From positions 124,001-188,000 of the forward strand of contig NZ_QAYG01000004.1 of the NCBI RefSeq assembly GCF_003053845.1: a stretch of DNA of 64,000 nucleotides. Reading direction: 5' to 3'. The DNA is from Breoghania corrubedonensis (GTDB lineage Bacteria > Pseudomonadota > Alphaproteobacteria > Rhizobiales > Stappiaceae). The notes beneath the pieces are model-generated. The model was not told the DNA's origin, did not search any database, and was given only the letters and a program-made list of their open reading frames with translations. Position numbers and translations under genes: made by a program. Shown here piece by piece: positions 27,996 to 39,974 of this stretch. How positions within the stretch are numbered: the stretch's first letter is position 1; every line of letters starts with the position of its first letter.

Positions 27996-29217
27996 CTTGC
28001 GGCAGAAGCGTTGGGGCGTGCTTCCGACCGTCGATCCAGGCGTCGACGGTATCCGCCCACTGCTGCATCATATGCCGGCGCTGCACCTCATATTCGGCCT
28101 TGTTGTAGACGCCGCGCGATGAACGCCCGTCCTCGTGCGCCAGGCACTTTTCGATCCAGTCGCTGTTAAAGCCCAGCTCATTTAGCAGCGTCGAGCCCGT
28201 TCGCCGCAGATCATGGACCGTGAAAGGCTCGAGCGGCAGCCCCTCCTTTTTGGCCTGTTCGACGACGGCGTAGGTGATGCGGTTGAAGGTCGCACGCGAC
28301 ATCGGCGCGTCCGCGTCGTACCGGGACGGCAACAGATATCGGGAATTGCCGGAACAGGTCTTGAGCGCGATCATGATGTCCAACGTCTGTCGGCACAGGT
28401 AGACGTTGTGCGGCTTCGACCGCTTCATGCGCTCCTTCGGGATCGTCCAGACGGCGTTGTCGAAATCGATCTCGTCCCACACCGCATCCTGCAACTCACT
28501 TTTCCGGACCATTGTGAGGAGGAAAAGTTTCATGCCGAGGCGGATTGTCGGTAGCGTCGCGACATGCTCGAGCTGTTTGAACATGATGCGGATCTCGGCG
28601 GGCGAAAGCGCGCGGTCCTTTGGCGTAAAAGTGGCGATCGAGGCCGGGCCTACGTCATCGGCCGGGTTGGCGACCTTCTCACCGTGGAGAATGGCGAAGC
28701 CGTAGATTTGCTTCAGGATATCCCTCACGTGAATGGCGGTGGCAGGCGCTCCCCGTTCGACGATCTTGCCGCAGTGAGCGCGCAGATCATCGGGAGTGAT
28801 CTCTGTCAGGAGACGATTCCGCCAGACGGGCATGAGTTCGCGCTCAAAGATAGAGCGACGCATCGCACGCGTGCTGTCGGCCATGGTCGCATTGGTCAGC
28901 CATTTCTCGCCGAACTGGCCGAAGCTCTTTGCTTCCTTGATCCGGCGCTTCTCCCGCTGCTTCTCGATGGCGGGAGACCGCCCCTCGGCGATCGCCCGGC
29001 GCGCATCGATGCATAACTCGCGAGCCCTGGCGAGCGATATCCCGTCACGGGCATACCTACCGAGATAGACGGTCTCCCGCCTGCCGTTCAGCCGATAGTC
29101 GAGCCTGAACGAGATGGCGCCCGACGGTGCGACGCGCACATACATGCCGTCACGATCGGATACCTTGTACATTTTGGCTTTTGGTTTCAGGCACTTAAGT
29201 GCTGCATCGGTCAACAT
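27961..29217 (-). CDS. Tyrosine recombinase (P4-type integrase) of the guaA-adjacent element
   Basis: A 418-residue integrase with an N-terminal DUF4102-like arm-binding domain (MLTDAALKCLKPKAKMYKVSD, first half) and a catalytic domain. Arg in TMVRKSEL, HDLRRTGSTLLNELG (His-x-x-Arg), CLAHED and the nucleophile Tyr in GVYNKAEY are all visible, so it looks active. It reads away from guaA, whose 3' end is a known integration hot spot for such islands. Confidence 0.9.
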   Translation of the reverse strand: MLTDAALKCLKPKAKMYKVSDRDGMYVRVAPSGAISFRLDYRLNGRRETVYLGRYARDGISLARARELCIDARRAIAEGRSPAIEKQREKRRIKEAKSFGQFGEKWLTNATMADSTRAMRRSIFERELMPVWRNRLLTEITPDDLRAHCGKIVERGAPATAIHVRDILKQIYGFAILHGEKVANPADDVGPASIATFTPKDRALSPAEIRIMFKQLEHVATLPTIRLGMKLFLLTMVRKSELQDAVWDEIDFDNAVWTIPKERMKRSKPHNVYLCRQTLDIMIALKTCSGNSRYLLPSRYDADAPMSRATFNRITYAVVEQAKKEGLPLEPFTVHDLRRTGSTLLNELGFNSDWIEKCLAHEDGRSSRGVYNKAEYEVQRRHMMQQWADTVDAWIDGRKHAPTLLPQAMPLMELDPAL

Positions 29218-29235
29218 TTCGGGTCTCCTCGCGGA

Positions 29236-29347
29236 AAAGTACCGTCACGCGGTTTTTGGAGGCCGATGGCGCATAAAACGCTTATACTTCAGCGCCTTAA
29301 ATCGAAAAAAGTACCGTCATGAGCCTCATTGCTCCTGACGGTACTTT
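29236..29347. repeat. Repeated integrase-arm-like sites next to the recombinase
   Basis: AAAGTACCGTCA occurs at 29236-29247 and again at 29308-29319, with its exact inverse TGACGGTACTTT at 29336-29347. The last two could form a 12-bp hairpin with a 16-nt loop. Location between int and guaA fits arm-type binding sites or the int leader/terminator. Confidence 0.6.
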
Positions 29348-29396
29348 CGTTTTTCCGGTTGATCAATGGGGGCGAGGCCCGTCAGCGAGGCCGCCG

Positions 29397-29475
29397 AATA
29401 CGATCTATGCCCACCGATAGATATCGATAGACACAGGAGTAATTTATTTTTATTTTCAGTGTGTTAGATCGTATT
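29397..29475. repeat. 11-bp inverted repeat in the attachment region
   Basis: AATACGATCTA (29397-29407) and TAGATCGTATT (29465-29475) are exact inverses flanking an AT-richer stretch with repeated CGATAG. The crossover presumably lies near the guaA 3' end at 29512, but no second att copy was found in this window. Confidence 0.5.
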
Positions 29476-29511
29476 TCAGCGTAAAATCGGCGGCGTTTGG
29501 AGGGGCCTGAA

Positions 29512-31062
29512 TCATTCCCACTCAATGGTTCCCGGGGGCTTGGAGGTGATGTCGTAGGTGCAGCGGTTGATGCCCTTCACCTCGTTGATGATCCGGGTCG
29601 CCGTTTCGCCCAGGAACTCATGGCCGAACGGATAGTAATCCGCCGTCATGCCGTCGACCGAGGTCACGGCGCGCAGGGCGCAGGCGTAGTCGTAGGTGCG
29701 ACCATCGCCCATCACACCGACCGTACGCACCGGCAGGATCGCCACGAAAGCCTGCCAGATGGCATCGTAAAGACCGTGCTTGCGGATCTGGTCGATGAAA
29801 ACGGCATCCGCCTGGCGCAGGATCTCCAGCTTCTCCCGAGTGATCTCACCCGGGCAGCGGATGGCAAGCCCCGGCCCCGGGAACGGGTGCCGGCCGATAA
29901 AGTGATCCGGAAGACCAAGCTCACGGCCAAGCTCACGAACTTCGTCCTTGAAGAGTTCGCGCAGCGGCTCGACAAGCTTCAGCCCCATCTTCTCCGGCAG
30001 GCCGCCCACATTGTGATGCGACTTGATCGTCACCGATGGACCGCCGGAGAACGACACGCTTTCGATCACGTCCGGATAGAGCGTGCCTTGCGCCAGGAAT
30101 TCCGCACCGTCGATCTCGCTCGCGTGCTTCTGGAACACGTCGATGAACAGCTTGCCGATCGTCTTGCGCTTGACCTCGGGATCAGAAACGCCTTCCAGCG
30201 CATTGAGGAACAGGTCCTGCTCCTCGGCATGGATGAGCCGCATGTTGTAGTGGTCGCGGAACATGGTCACGACCTCTTCGGCCTCGTTCAGCCGCAGCAG
30301 TCCATGGTCGACAAAGACACAGGTCAACTGCTCGCCGATCGCCTCGTGGATGAGGACCGCCGCCACGGAGCTGTCGACTCCGCCCGACAGGCCGCAGATA
30401 ACCTTCTTGTCGCCCACCTGCTCACGGATACGGGCGATCGCTTCCGCCCGGTAGTGCCCCATCGTCCAGTCGCGCTTGCAGCCGGCGACCTCGACGAAGT
30501 TCTCGTAAAGCGTCTTGCCGTTCGGAGTGTGGTGTACCTCAGGGTGAAACTGCACCGCGTAGAAGTGACGCGCCACATCAGCCGTTATGGCAAAGGGCGC
30601 GTTGGGCGATGTGCCATAAACCTCGAAGCCCGGGGCGATCTCGCTGACGTGATCGCCGTGGCTCATCCAGACCTGCTCGCGCTCCCCTTCGAACCAGCCC
30701 TTCAGCAGGTCGAGCTTGCCGTTCTTGGGAACAACATAGGCGCGACCGAACTCTGCCGTCTTGTGACCGCGCTCAACGGTTCCGCCGAGCATGTACATCA
30801 TAGCCTGCTGGCCGTAGCAGATCCCCAGCACGGGAACGCCGATCTCGAATACTGCCGGCGGCGGCAAGGGCGCCCCTTCGGCGAAGACCGAAGCCGGCCC
30901 GCCGGACAGGACGATCGCCTTCGGGTTGAAATCGGCGAGAAAGGCGTCGTCGACCTTTTGGAACGGATGGATCTCGCAATAGACATTGAGCTCTCTCAGG
31001 CGCCGGGCGATGAGCTGTGTAACCTGGGAACCGAAGTCGATGATGAGAATGCGATCGGTCAT
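29512..31062 (-). CDS. guaA: GMP synthase (glutamine-hydrolysing)
   Basis: Converts XMP to GMP. A 516-residue enzyme with a class I glutamine amidotransferase ([17 protein letters not shown] nucleophile Cys; FHPEVHHT), an ATP pyrophosphatase domain ([14 protein letters not shown]) and the dimerisation domain ending PPGTIEWE. Essential housekeeping gene; guaB is nearby on the same strand. Confidence 0.98.
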   Translation of the reverse strand: MTDRILIIDFGSQVTQLIARRLRELNVYCEIHPFQKVDDAFLADFNPKAIVLSGGPASVFAEGAPLPPPAVFEIGVPVLGICYGQQAMMYMLGGTVERGHKTAEFGRAYVVPKNGKLDLLKGWFEGEREQVWMSHGDHVSEIAPGFEVYGTSPNAPFAITADVARHFYAVQFHPEVHHTPNGKTLYENFVEVAGCKRDWTMGHYRAEAIARIREQVGDKKVICGLSGGVDSSVAAVLIHEAIGEQLTCVFVDHGLLRLNEAEEVVTMFRDHYNMRLIHAEEQDLFLNALEGVSDPEVKRKTIGKLFIDVFQKHASEIDGAEFLAQGTLYPDVIESVSFSGGPSVTIKSHHNVGGLPEKMGLKLVEPLRELFKDEVRELGRELGLPDHFIGRHPFPGPGLAIRCPGEITREKLEILRQADAVFIDQIRKHGLYDAIWQAFVAILPVRTVGVMGDGRTYDYACALRAVTSVDGMTADYYPFGHEFLGETATRIINEVKGINRCTYDITSKPPGTIEWE

Positions 31063-31108
31063 TGAGCGGCCTGTTCGTGGCGAGAGGGAGCGTAAATCGG
31101 CAGAACGT

Positions 31109-32401
31109 TCATGCGTTCTTGGTCATCACGGCGACAAAGAAGCCGTCCGTGCCGGTGGAAGCGGGCGTCATGGTGATGGTCTTCATGTCCGCGGACCAGG
31201 GATGCGGCTTGTCGAAACCGAACGTGTCTTGCCACACCTCCCCGACCGAGACGATCTCGAAGTCCTCGTTCGCTTCGGTAAAGCGGTAGACCTGTTCCTC
31301 ATTTTCCTCCGCCAAAACCGAACAGGTGGCGTAGATGAGAAAACCACCCGGCTTGACGAAGGCGGACGCGATGCCGAGCGCCTGCTCCTGTTCGGCGATG
31401 CGGTCTTCGAGCGCGGGTTCGGTAAGCCGCCACTTGGCGTCCGGCCTCCGCCGCCACACGCCGGTGCCGGTGCAAGGCGCATCGACCAGAACCCGGTCCA
31501 TGCGGCCCACCAGATCGTCCAGCGCGCCTTCGGATGGCTGGCGCACCTGAATGTTGCGCGCACCGGCGCGCGCGATGCGTTCATGGATCGGCGCCAACCT
31601 CAGCTTGTCGCTGTCGTAGGCATAGATCTGGCCCCGGTTTTCCATCGCGGCCGCCAGCGCCAGCGTCTTGCCACCACCGCCCGCGCAGAAATCCAGCACC
31701 TGTTCTCCGGCCTGTGCGAACACAAGCAACGCAGCAATCTGGCTCGCTTCGTCCTGAAGCTCGAACCACCCCTTGCGGTAGCCCTCTTCCGCCTGGACAT
31801 GCGGCATGCGCGCAGCCCCTGGGCGCGGCTTCAGACGTACGCCGGTCGACGCGATCAAGGTCGGCTCGGCTCCCAAGGATCCCAGCCGTTTCAATACCTT
31901 CTCGCGGGTCGCCTTCAACGTATTGACGCGCAGATCGATGGGAGCCCTCTCCGAAAGCGCAGCGCCTTCGGCAACGGCCTCGTCATCGAAATTGTCCGAA
32001 AACGATGGCCAGAGCCATTCCGGGATATCAGCTCTCACCCAATCCGGTGCGCCTTCAAGGGAGTTGGCGGCAATCGCCGCCTTTTCCTTGTCGCTCAAGA
32101 GATCAGGCGCATGCCGATCGTCCGCGAGGGCTCTCTCCACCGCCGCGACGTCGTTGCCCCACTCGAGCGCGTAGACCCCCAAAACCAGGTCGCGCGCACT
32201 CTCCGAGCCCATGCGCCAGGCAAGCGAGGATCGTTTGCGCAGGACGTCGAAGACCAGGTTGCCGATGACCGTACGATCGCCGGATCCGGCGAAACGGTGG
32301 CTCGTGCCCCAATCCTTCAACGCTTCCTGCACCGGGCGGCGCCGGTTTTCGATATCCTCGATGACCTCGATTGCCGCCGCAAGGCGACCGCCGTCCTTCA
32401 T
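31109..32401 (-). CDS. RsmB/NOP-family RNA m5C methyltransferase
   Basis: A 430-residue SAM-dependent methyltransferase: an N-terminal NusB-like region, [19 protein letters not shown] (SAM loop), [20 protein letters not shown] (motif IV Cys) and [15 protein letters not shown] (catalytic Cys). Likely modifies 16S rRNA. Located between guaA and guaB. Confidence 0.9.
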   Translation of the reverse strand: MKDGGRLAAAIEVIEDIENRRRPVQEALKDWGTSHRFAGSGDRTVIGNLVFDVLRKRSSLAWRMGSESARDLVLGVYALEWGNDVAAVERALADDRHAPDLLSDKEKAAIAANSLEGAPDWVRADIPEWLWPSFSDNFDDEAVAEGAALSERAPIDLRVNTLKATREKVLKRLGSLGAEPTLIASTGVRLKPRPGAARMPHVQAEEGYRKGWFELQDEASQIAALLVFAQAGEQVLDFCAGGGGKTLALAAAMENRGQIYAYDSDKLRLAPIHERIARAGARNIQVRQPSEGALDDLVGRMDRVLVDAPCTGTGVWRRRPDAKWRLTEPALEDRIAEQEQALGIASAFVKPGGFLIYATCSVLAEENEEQVYRFTEANEDFEIVSVGEVWQDTFGFDKPHPWSADMKTITMTPASTGTDGFFVAVMTKNA

Positions 32402-32455
32402 ACCATGATCCCTTTGCGCACGCGGCGCGTTAGACGTGTCCGCAGCCCCTCGCCG

Positions 32456-33970
<1,515 letters not shown>

Positions 33971-34314
33971 TTAAATAAAACGGCTCGCGCCGCTCGCCTT
34001 GGGAGGAAGACGGGCGGGCGCCGAATCTCTGCGGTCCCGGAGGAGTTGGCGCGGGTCAATACCATGCACGCCCAATGATGGAAAGCGTAATCGACGCGGC
34101 AGCGGCCTTGCCCCCGCGTCGCGAGAGCGGATAAGACGTCGCTTGCCGGATGCGACAGAGCGCCTAAATTCTGTCATAAGCTGGAGATGGAACGCCAGCC
34201 CCCCGCCATCGCTTCCCATCACCACGAACAAGAAAGCCGGCTGGCCGTGACGGCATCCGCAATGGAAGTGCGGTCCCTGTCGTCACACGATCGCTTGGAA
34301 TCAGGACCCTTCCG

Positions 34315-35745
34315 TTGACTCCCCGACAACGCATCGTCGCCCTCACCGTAGCTTGCGCGCTGTTCATGCAGACGCTGGATTCCAGCGTTCTGGGTACAGC
34401 CCTGCCGGCGATCGGACGCGACTTCGATCTCGATCCCGTGCGTTTGCATCTGGCGATGACGTCCTACCTGATCGCACTCGCCATCTTCATGCCCATGAGC
34501 GGCTGGATCGCGGATCGATACGGGACGCGCAACGTGTTGCGGGTGGCCATCGTTGTTTTCGTCGGCGCATCCGTTGGCTGCGGCTATTCCACATCGATCC
34601 TGGAGCTGGTTCTCATGCGCATCGTCCAGGGACTGGGCGGAGCGATGATGGTCCCGGTGGCACGTCTCGCGTTGTTGCGCGCCGTTCCCAAATCCTCGCT
34701 GGTACAGGCGATGACATGGGTTTCGGTGCCCGCCCTGCTCGGCCCGGTGGTCGGCCCGCCATTGGGCGGGTTCCTGGTTACATACGCAAGCTGGCCCTGG
34801 ATTTTCTGGATCAACGTGCCCATCGGACTCATCGGCATATTGCTGGCCACCATCTTTTTCGAAAACCTGCGGGCGCCCGACATCGCGAAATTCGATCGCA
34901 TCGGCTTCGTCCTGTCCGCCACGGCCGTTGGCGGTATCCTGTTCGGACTTGAACTCGCGCCTCGCTCGGGCACAGCGACGCTGCCCGGATACGGGCTGCT
35001 GGCGATCGGCATCATCTCAGCACTCCTCTACGCCAGGCACGCCCGGCGGCATCAGGCGCCGATCATCGACCTGTCGCTCCTCAAGATATCGACGTTTCGT
35101 GTCTCGATCTTCGCGGGCTCGCTTTTCCGCATTGGCATCGGCGCGATCCCGTTCTTGTTGCCGCTGATGCTTCAGCAAGCCTACGGCCGCTCCGCGCTCT
35201 CCTCTGGTCTCATCACCTTTTCCGCCGCGGCCGGCGCCATCGCCATGAAGTTCGTCGCCCCGCGCGCCCTCGCCACGGCAGGATTTCGCAAGACCCTGAC
35301 CTGGAACGCGGCGATAGCAGGTGTCTCGATCGCGATCGTGGCGGCGTTCAGTGACACCACACCGGCCTTCGTCATGCTGTTGGTGCTGTTCGTTGGCGGG
35401 TTCTTCCGTTCGCTGCAGTTCACGGCGCTCAACGCCATCGGCTTCGCCGACCTCGACGACGCGCAGATGAGCCGGGCAACCGGGTTTTCGGCAATGGTGC
35501 AGCAACTGTCGCTCTCGATCGGCGTCAGTATCGGCGCGCTTATATTGCAGGTTCTGCCCTATCTGCGGAGCGAGCAGACAGCAGCTGAAAGCGACTACTC
35601 GATCGCGTTTCTTTGCGTCGGGGCGTTGGTGGCGACGTCCGCCCTCGCCTTCGCACGGCTGGAGGCCGATGCGGGGCAGGCTGTCTCAGGCCATGCCGCG
35701 ACCGTTGGAGGCGTGAACAGACCACCCTCGGATCCGCGAACCTGA
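34315..35745 (+). CDS. MFS drug exporter (DHA2/EmrB-like)
   Basis: A 476-residue multi-pass transporter. TM1 motif LDSSVLGTALPAIGRDF (motif D1), motif A as GWIADRYGTRNV, motif C as LLGPVVGPPLGGFL. The start is TTG at 34315 after AGGA; later ATGs would cut TM1. Probably multidrug efflux; not linked to a regulator. Confidence 0.88.
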   Translation: MTPRQRIVALTVACALFMQTLDSSVLGTALPAIGRDFDLDPVRLHLAMTSYLIALAIFMPMSGWIADRYGTRNVLRVAIVVFVGASVGCGYSTSILELVLMRIVQGLGGAMMVPVARLALLRAVPKSSLVQAMTWVSVPALLGPVVGPPLGGFLVTYASWPWIFWINVPIGLIGILLATIFFENLRAPDIAKFDRIGFVLSATAVGGILFGLELAPRSGTATLPGYGLLAIGIISALLYARHARRHQAPIIDLSLLKISTFRVSIFAGSLFRIGIGAIPFLLPLMLQQAYGRSALSSGLITFSAAAGAIAMKFVAPRALATAGFRKTLTWNAAIAGVSIAIVAAFSDTTPAFVMLLVLFVGGFFRSLQFTALNAIGFADLDDAQMSRATGFSAMVQQLSLSIGVSIGALILQVLPYLRSEQTAAESDYSIAFLCVGALVATSALAFARLEADAGQAVSGHAATVGGVNRPPSDPRT

Positions 35746-35794
35746 GAGCACCACATGAGGGCCTTTGTGCCCGCGCCTCCCATGACAGCCCGCG

Positions 35795-36499
35795 TCAGTC
35801 TTCCGCCTTACCGCGAAACCCCTTGGCGAGAACGAAAAGCTCCGGACTTTCCTTGCGGCTGGACGGCGGCTTGAGATGGTGCACGGAGACATATTCCTTC
35901 TTCAGTTCCGCCAGCAGCGCGTTCTCCGTGCCGCCACGAAAGACCTTGGAAAGAAAAACCCCGCCGGGCACCAGCACCTCGCGGGCAAAATCTGCGGCCA
36001 CCTCGAACAGATGCGTCGTGCGCAAATGGTCCGTCTGCTTGTGGCCCGTGGTCGGCGCGGCCATGTCGGACAGCACGAGATCTGCCTTGTGGCCACCCAG
36101 CGCATTTTTCAGCGCGTCGGGGGCATCATCGTCCAGAAAGTCCTTTTTCAGGAAGATGACACCGGGGATCTCGTCCATGTCGAGGAAATCGATCGCGACC
36201 ACATGAGGATCCTCATCCGTGGACCCGACGCGATCGGCGACGATCTGGCTCCAGCCGCCGGGCGCGGCGCCAAGGTCCACCACCCGCATGCCGGGTTTGA
36301 TGAAATCGTGCTTTTCGTTGATTTCCAGAAGTTTGAAGACGGCGCGCGAGCGATAGCCTTCCTGCTTCGCACGCCGCACATAGGGGTCATTCAGCTGGCG
36401 CTGCAGCCACCTCGTGGACGAAGACCGGCGCCCGCGTGCGGTCTTCACCCGCACATGCATTCCCCGGTCGCCACTTCCGCGTTTGTCGTCGCCGCTCAT
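35795..36499 (-). CDS. rlmE: 23S rRNA (U2552) 2'-O-methyltransferase
   Basis: FtsJ/RrmJ family. From [13 protein letters not shown] (36499) it gives about 234 residues with [36 protein letters not shown] (SAM loop), [18 protein letters not shown] and [15 protein letters not shown]; the K-D-K-E catalytic tetrad is in place. The longer frame upstream overlaps the phosphatase gene and is not used. Confidence 0.95.
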   Translation of the reverse strand: MSGDDKRGSGDRGMHVRVKTARGRRSSSTRWLQRQLNDPYVRRAKQEGYRSRAVFKLLEINEKHDFIKPGMRVVDLGAAPGGWSQIVADRVGSTDEDPHVVAIDFLDMDEIPGVIFLKKDFLDDDAPDALKNALGGHKADLVLSDMAAPTTGHKQTDHLRTTHLFEVAADFAREVLVPGGVFLSKVFRGGTENALLAELKKEYVSVHHLKPPSSRKESPELFVLAKGFRGKAED

Positions 36500-36543
36500 T
36501 TCCGCTCCAAAATCAGATTCGTATCGGTCACACTTCGGCCCGG

Positions 36544-38142
36544 TCAGTGGCGCGAGCGACCCGACGTGCGACCCTTGCGGTCCGCCGCCATCAGTTCCAT
36601 CAGGATGCCCTCGCGCAAGCCGCGATCCGCAACGCGAAGCCTCTTGCATGGCCAGCGCCGCCTGATGGCTTCAAGTATCGCGCAACCTGCAAGCACGAGA
36701 TCGGCGCGATCCGCACCGATGCAGGGATTGTCCACGCGCTCCTCATAAGGCATCGCGAGCAGCCTGGCGATCATCGCGGAAACATCAGCATCCGCGAGCC
36801 ATGCCCCATCCACCCGTCGCCGGTCGTAGCGTTCCAGTCCGAGATGGACGCCGGCAAGCGTCGTCACAGTGCCGGAGGTCCCCAGCATATGAACATCGCC
36901 TGAACTGATCGCCTCGCTCAGCATCGAGCCCATCGTGAAGGAAGTCAGGTGTTGCGACACGTCCTCCACCATCGCCTCGAAGCATTCAGGCCCGACCTGG
37001 GTGCCGCCGTGACGCTCCGCGAGCGTCACCACGCCGAGCGGCAGCGAAGTCCAATGACGGATGAACCGCGTTAGCGCAAGGCCGCGAGCGCCACACCGGT
37101 TGCGAAGGTCGAGCCAGACGAGTTCCGACGACCCGCCTCCGATATCGAAAAGCACCACGCCATCTGCATCCGGAGCCACGAGAGACGTACACCCAGCGAC
37201 GGCGAGCCGTGCTTCCGTCTCTCTCGTGACGATCTCGAGCGAAAGCCCCGTCTCCTTTCGGACCCGTTCGATGAACAGTGGCCCGTTTTCCGCCGCGCGG
37301 CATGCTTCGGTCGCGATCAGCCGCATGCGCACGGGACTGCCGCACTGAACCAGCTTGTCCCGGCAAACCGCCAACGCCTCGACAGCACGCTCCATCGCGG
37401 CATCGGAAAGCCGGTGAGAGGCGCCGATCCCCTCACCGAGCCGCACGATGCGCGAGTAGGCGTCGACCACACGAAACGCGCGACCTTCCGGTTTGGCGAC
37501 GAGAAGGCGGCAATTGTTGGTTCCAAGGTCGAGCGCCGCATAGAGAATGCCGCGATAGCCACCCGCACGCGGATTTCGCTCTGCCCTCGCCAGCCGCACC
37601 TCGCCTGCAGCCGGTCGCACGGAGGCTTCAGCGCCCCCCACATTCGAGTGCCATTCCTTTTGAAGGCCGGACCTGTGCGGCGATTCCCGACGTCGTGCAT
37701 CAGCGGCAACGACCGGCCGATCGCGGCGAGGTCCGCAATCCCCGGCCCGTGTCGATTGACCATTCGTGGAACCGCCCGCAGCAACGCGCGTCACGATCCC
37801 GGCGGCAGCGCCCCCCCCGGCAACGGTGCCCGCGGCTTCTTTGCCCGCGACCGACAACGGACGGGCCCCGGATGCACCGACGCCGCCATGCCGCCGATTC
37901 CGGCGACGTTTGGTTTTCTGCTTGCGCTCTCCACCCGGCGAACACCCATCGGAATCAGCCTGAGCCTGCGTCTTCGGGCCGGCTTGAAGCCCGCCTTTCG
38001 ACACAGACGCATCGGTTCCGACACGTTTGCCCGACTTGCGGGCCCGGGCGCGCTTGCGGCGTTTCGCTCGCTTGTGCGCGCTTTTCGTGTTCGCGTTGGC
38101 GGAAGGCTGGCGGGCGGGCCCGCCGTCTTCCGAATCGCTCAA
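36544..38142 (-). CDS. Ppx/GppA-family phosphatase with long basic N-terminal extension
   Basis: Exopolyphosphatase or pppGpp phosphohydrolase. The catalytic part starts near residue 200 with [15 protein letters not shown], then [28 protein letters not shown] and [10 protein letters not shown]. The first 195 residues are Lys/Arg/Gly-rich and of low complexity, unlike typical Ppx. It could bind RNA or polyphosphate; coupled 45 bp upstream of rlmE, which suggests an rRNA-related role. Confidence 0.85.
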   Translation of the reverse strand: MSDSEDGGPARQPSANANTKSAHKRAKRRKRARARKSGKRVGTDASVSKGGLQAGPKTQAQADSDGCSPGGERKQKTKRRRNRRHGGVGASGARPLSVAGKEAAGTVAGGGAAAGIVTRVAAGGSTNGQSTRAGDCGPRRDRPVVAADARRRESPHRSGLQKEWHSNVGGAEASVRPAAGEVRLARAERNPRAGGYRGILYAALDLGTNNCRLLVAKPEGRAFRVVDAYSRIVRLGEGIGASHRLSDAAMERAVEALAVCRDKLVQCGSPVRMRLIATEACRAAENGPLFIERVRKETGLSLEIVTRETEARLAVAGCTSLVAPDADGVVLFDIGGGSSELVWLDLRNRCGARGLALTRFIRHWTSLPLGVVTLAERHGGTQVGPECFEAMVEDVSQHLTSFTMGSMLSEAISSGDVHMLGTSGTVTTLAGVHLGLERYDRRRVDGAWLADADVSAMIARLLAMPYEERVDNPCIGADRADLVLAGCAILEAIRRRWPCKRLRVADRGLREGILMELMAADRKGRTSGRSRH

Positions 38143-38633
38143 GGTCTCGAACCTCTTGATCGCGCGGCGCTTCCTGCAACGGAGCGGCTTCGGCGACCTA
38201 CAGTTGCTTAGTTGTGCACAAGTCTATCACCTCTTCCCTCGGCCGCAACCGGCAAGCCGACCATCATGAGAACTGACGAAATCGGATGCCATACAACCCG
38301 ATCGTCGGATGCCGATTCCGGGCACGGATTGTTCCCCTCCCGCCACCAAATCACTTGTTTCGGGAACCCGTCCGGAAATGTGTCCGGGTTGAAATCTGGC
38401 GACGTTCTCCCACGTTTGCTGGTGGAGTGTTGGGCACATCGTTCCGTCCGGGAACACATCCTTGTCGAAAACAGTGAATGGAGTGGTTGATTGTCTCTCA
38501 CCTCCACGCTATAAGGCGCCCCGTTCACTGGCGACGACGTCGGAGGGCAGCGAAATTGGAATTGAAGCCGTTTCGCAAAGTGTTGAAAGAACAGCGTGTT
38601 GAATGACTTGAGCATGTTTCTTTCAGCGATCAC
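38143..38633. other. Intergenic stretch before tRNA-Gln, nothing recognised
   Basis: About 490 bases with only short open frames on both strands, none with a convincing start site or family resemblance. It must contain the promoter of tRNA-Gln. Confidence 0.4.
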
Positions 38634-38704
38634 TGGGGAATAGGTTAACGGTAGACCCGCAGACTCTGACTCTGTTAGTCCTGGTTCGAATCCAGGTTCC
38701 CCAG
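38634..38704 (+). tRNA. tRNA-Gln (anticodon CTG)
   Basis: Acceptor TGGGGAA pairs with TTCCCCA (38697-38703). The anticodon stem GCAGA/TCTGT holds loop CTCTGAC with anticodon CTG, and the T-arm is CCTGG-TTCGAAT-CCAGG. Discriminator G and an encoded CCA follow (38705-38707). A recombinase remnant lies just downstream, suggesting use as an integration site. Confidence 0.92.
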
Positions 38705-38856
38705 CCAACTCTTTCCAACGCATTGATATCATTGATGAAATTCGGACAAGCACTCCGGATTATCGGCTGAATCGACCGACTGATGCCCATAACTGATGCC
38801 CAGGACTGGTCCCCATCGGGGGCCGTCCGAGCTTTCGGAAACATTGGGCAACGGCT

Positions 38857-39186
38857 CGATATCACGCAGTCCCAAACCTCCAGCGCCGCGGTAACATCTG
38901 GTATTGGCGCCCTCGCCTGCCTCGGCATATTTCTCAAGCCGACCTTAACCAGAAGCTGTCATTCAGTCTGAGGCAGTCCGACCATGACCACGCGCGCTAC
39001 ATGGCGCTGCGGCTCAACACGCTGCTTGCCGAACTGAAACTCCGACAGCCATGCGCATCGATGACCAAAGACAAGCTGAAGCGGCTCTTTCAGGCCGAGC
39101 TTACCCGCATGAACGCGATGATGGACGACATCGTCACCGCGGCTCAGGCCACGGGCACGCCCCCGGCAATGTCGCAGATACATCGC
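38857..39186 (+). pseudogene. Tyrosine recombinase, N-terminal remnant
   Basis: The frame reads NLQRRGNIWYWRPRLPRHIS, SLRQSDHDHARYMALRLNTL and MTKDKLKRLFQAELTRMNAM, matching the N-terminal domain of rhizobial integrases. No catalytic domain follows: the sequence switches to an IS5-type transposase. Located 150 bp past tRNA-Gln, it is the relic of an element that once integrated there. Confidence 0.7.
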
Positions 39187-39187
39187 T

Positions 39188-39488
39188 CGCCATTCCGCTT
39201 CTGGAAGGGTTCGCTCCGCCGCGCCGGTTACTGGCTGACAAGGCCTACGATGCCGATAGCCTGCGCAACTGGCTCAAGCAGAAGAACATCAAGGCCATCA
39301 TTCCCTCAAGCGCCGCACGGCGAACGCCCTATCCTTTGGATCAGAAGGCTTACAGGCGCAGAAACGTCATCGAACGCCTGTTCGGCAGGCTCAAGAACTG
39401 GCGCCGCGTCGCAACTCGATACGACAGGCTCGCCAGAAACTATTTGGCTGCTCTCGCCCTCGTTTCCATCATCATCGCTTGGATTTGA
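39188..39488 (+). pseudogene. IS5-family transposase, C-terminal remnant
   Basis: IPLLEGFAPPRRLLADKAYD, SLRNWLKQKNIKAIIPSS, RRRNVIERLFGRLKNWRRVA and TRYDRLARNYLAALALVSI form the DDE C-terminal end of IS5/IS427-type transposases. The N-terminal part is gone and no terminal inverted repeats were found. Confidence 0.8.
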
Positions 39489-39504
39489 ATGAGTCCTCAA
39501 CCTA

Positions 39505-39585
39505 GGTCGCCGTCTCCTCACCCTTCAGGGCTTCCAGCGCGACCGTGGCCTTGAACTCCGGCGCGTGCTGCTTGCGTTTCGACAT
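39505..39585 (-). pseudogene. IS3-family OrfA, N-terminal remnant
   Basis: Only the first 27 codons remain: MSKRKQHAPEFKATVALEAL then KGEET, identical in style to IS3-group OrfA starts. The rest is missing. Confidence 0.7.
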
Positions 39586-39589
39586 CGCT

Positions 39590-39974
39590 GATCGCCTTCT
39601 CGTCGAAGACCAGAAGCCTGCAAATCATAGCTTATGTCGGCGTCCGAATTTCGGGGAGGTAGCTCAGCCTCAGCGCTGTCTGTCGGCTCGTAGAAAATGC
39701 CATTGCCTCTGTGGTCAACGAGCTACCTGCTTGCCTGATATGCCAGAAAGAGCTTGTATTAGGGCGATCGCCGCACCCTTCTATAATATCATCGACAAAA
39801 TATTCCAAGAAACACAAATATATTCTGAATTATTACATCTTCTTATTCACTTAAAAATTATTTTTCATTATGTTATTTACATGTTTTACAATTATATTTT
39901 TGTGAATATAATATTATTCTGCAGTTCAGCAGCATACGCGAGATTCTTATATTTGTTTCCAGGGAGGCGAGAAC
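39590..39974. promoter_or_regulatory. AT-rich upstream region of the CysK-like gene
   Basis: Compared with its surroundings, 39780-39960 is strikingly AT-rich and carries no gene. It ends in AGGGAGGCGAGAAC, the ribosome site of the gene at 39975. Probably a promoter region and a sign of foreign origin. Confidence 0.5.
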
